DNA of 17,814 bases from Isohypsibius dastychi. Taxonomy: Eukaryota; Tardigrada; Eutardigrada; Parachela; Isohypsibiidae. Made by a program: the position numbers and the translations under genes. Below are positions 16,218 to 17,814 of this stretch, one piece after another (the first letter of the stretch is position 1; every line of letters starts with the position of its first letter). Below the pieces are notes generated by a model. The model was not told the DNA's origin. It did not search any database and saw only the letters and a program-made list of their open reading frames with translations. Where the stretch lies: positions 1-17,814 of the forward strand of contig JAQIWT010000574.1 of the NCBI GenBank assembly GCA_034696485.1. The letters run 5' to 3'.

Positions 16218-17231
16218 GCGCAGAAAACTGGCTATGCCCACAAATGTCCTTCACGAACGCCGCATTTGATTGATTAGGAAGTAAAGGTTCGATTCATTGT
16301 ATGAACTACTTTTTCTGCATTTTTTTCCGTTTCTCTCTGTTTAATATATACACTACCATTAGGATTATTTTACCGTTTTCCCAGTTTTGCGGAAGGTTGT
16401 ATCCAAGTAACAACACTTTGTTTTCTTCCTTTCCAGTGAATGGCTTTGATATAACCGAAGGTTCAGGATCGAGACCCTCCGTTCAACTCTTATGTCAGTT
16501 TGTATTTTCGATTTGTCGAAGTTCTGAATCCTGAGCACAAGAATGTCCGGTTTCAAGCGGGTATTCAGCAAAAGACACTGTCGCTAGTCAAACGTACTCA
16601 TTATCCTCTGAAAGTACGGAGACACTCAACGTGAAAAGTGGTTCAATAAACGAAGCGATCACCGAAAATTGGGCATAGACATAACGCCCAATTAAGCTTT
16701 ATTGTCCTCACTATCATGCTTTATTATCGTTCGTTATGTCTATGAGAATCTGGAGGTAAGGAAGATGTACAGTAGTGACAATGAAAAGGACTGTTATCAA
16801 GAAAAACACGCTCCCTCTGGTCGCGAACCTCCTGGAGGCATGACATTTATAGTTACCACGAAACGGAATCTTGTGACCTTCAAATTTCACCGGGGCTTAA
16901 ATTTCTGAAAGTGCATACTACTCTAAGACATCCAAGAAATTCAAATATGCGCCAATAACTCTCAAAAATTGCAAGCTTCTAGCGGACATTTCAACATTTC
17001 AGAAAAACTCAGGGTCATTACGATCAGTGAAAAACTACAAAAATGTTACTTGGCGCCGTTTGACCTATTTTTTCTGCTGCTGACCTTGACATTTCCGTCT
17101 TTTTAAAATAAACGCATGCGAATATCAAAAAAGTGTCGGGCAAGACGTCCTTATTTTGTACGGGGAACATTTTGAGCTATCGAGTGTACTTGCAACCCAA
17201 AATTTCGCTATTGGAACCTGTTTTGAGAGTC
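16218..17231. other. No gene recognised
   Basis: Presumably this is the 5' side of the phospholipase C gene, including its promoter if the candidate ATG at 16217-16215 is right. Open frames at 16301-16534 (+) and 16365-16571 (-) overlap and look random. I could not find the exon encoding the usual start of the PH domain. Confidence 0.3.
16674..16744. repeat. 13-bp inverted repeat, 45-base spacer
   Basis: CATAGACATAACG at 16674-16686 and its exact inverse at 16732-16744. A smaller inverted pair, ATTGGGC and GCCCAAT, overlaps the left arm (about 16668-16692). It could be the remains of a small transposon or a cruciform. No target duplication is seen. Confidence 0.55.
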
Positions 17232-17549
17232 TCAAAATGGAGCCTTACGGCTATTACCAGATTTCAGGCTTTGCCCGAAAGAATAGTCGTCCAGGTAGTA
17301 CTCGTTAACTCGGTAACCGCCAAATGGAAATCGTAACTGTATTTCCTGGTATTTGCGTACATTAGAGCCATAGATTCGCCCCGTTTCAATCAGTCGATTG
17401 GCTCTTGGTGCAGTTTCCAGTCTGACATTCTTTTTCCAATCACAGTTGACTTCCCAGCTCCAATTAATCCCTCGACGAATACATTGATCAACTCGTCTCA
17501 CAGCACAATCATCCCGAGAAAACCACCCCAAGACCCCGTTGCCAATCAT
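17232..17549 (-). CDS. Unrecognised 105-codon open frame
   Basis: The frame runs from the ATG at 17547-17549 to a stop at 17232-17234. Composition is balanced and rich in Tyr, Trp and charged residues (RRGINWSWEVNCDWKKNVR, RANRLIETGRIYGSNVRKY, LRFPFGGYRVNEYYLDDYSF), more protein-like than the neighbouring frames. I recognise no domain and see no signal peptide. It could be one exon of a larger gene. It is the best coding candidate in the last 1.6 kb, but weakly supported. Confidence 0.3.
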   Translation of the reverse strand: MIGNGVLGWFSRDDCAVRRVDQCIRRGINWSWEVNCDWKKNVRLETAPRANRLIETGRIYGSNVRKYQEIQLRFPFGGYRVNEYYLDDYSFGQSLKSGNSRKAPF

Positions 17550-17814
17550 TAAGATTATGCACTAGAAGGTCAAATGTAAGGTTGAAAAAGTTTGACATTG
17601 TCCCCGTTAGCCCCGGCTTGTTACTCTGGATATGACCTTCAAAAAAGCGTAAATCAGAGGGAAGCTTACCCTTACGGTAGGACGACTATAACCAGACCCA
17701 GGCCTATGTCCTGGCATATACAAGTCCGGTGGTCCTAGTCCAGTCAGCAAAGCCGACCAGCTGGTGTTTTGTGACCATTCCTTCCACCCCCCCCCCCCAA
17801 CCCATCATGTCCCC
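17550..17814. other. No gene recognised; C run near the end
   Basis: The sequence becomes GC-richer, with a 12-base C run at 17787-17798. I see no coding frame or RNA gene. The window ends shortly after the C run. Confidence 0.35.

Noticed and set aside
1-17814. Bacterial operon, CRISPR array or tRNA genes
   Set aside because: No ribosome-binding-site-led gene runs and no spaced direct repeats. GGTTCGATTC-like T-loop motifs (for example near 16287) lack a fold around them.

Overview
The window is animal (invertebrate) nuclear DNA. Genes are split by very short GT-AG introns, mostly 46-69 bases. Polyadenylation signals replace operons and ribosome binding sites. The recognisable families are metazoan: a proastacin metalloprotease, a MATH/BTB/BACK protein and a delta-like phosphoinositide phospholipase C. 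Such compact introns fit a small-genome invertebrate (tardigrade, rotifer and small crustacean are examples), but I cannot name the species.

Left part (1-4400, + strand): two unrecognised coding-like stretches, then a decayed astacin metalloprotease. Prodomain, catalytic domain and Met-turn are readable across five exons (1373-3488), followed by two frameshifted apple/PAN-like modules (about 3551-4072). A Tigger/pogo-type DNA transposon (1887-2977, TA duplication, DDE core deleted) sits inside an astacin intron. A second scrap of a related transposase lies at about 4240-4345.

Middle (4401-7969): a piggyBac-type element bounded by 12-bp inverted ends and subterminal palindromes. It holds two genes on the same strand: a spliced, intact gene for a 105-residue protein I do not recognise (5023-5458, with its own AATAAA), and a three-exon transposase whose catalytic Asp triad and Cys-rich tail are present but which carries two frameshifts. 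The extra gene is the best candidate for something undescribed. Next to the element is a broken minus-strand MATH-BTB-BACK gene (8080-8820).

Right part (8900-17814): a 14-bp degenerate tandem repeat, a probable solo LTR with a 4-bp duplication (10808-11050), and the 5' end of another LTR retrotransposon (LTR, primer site, gag start; 12087-12538). A minus-strand phospholipase C gene runs from about 16048 down to 12555. Its PH domain, EF-hand region and the start of the catalytic X domain are laid out in nine exons plus a five-base stub of a tenth. One 57-base intron of this gene was expanded to about 2 kb by a non-autonomous element with terminal inverted repeats of about 320 bp and a 9-bp target duplication (12790-14725). 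The gene stops abruptly at a perfect 16-bp hairpin, beyond which lies the retrotransposon gag: a rearrangement breakpoint or an assembly join.

Overall the window looks like a transposon-rich graveyard of host genes. No RNA gene or CRISPR array was seen.
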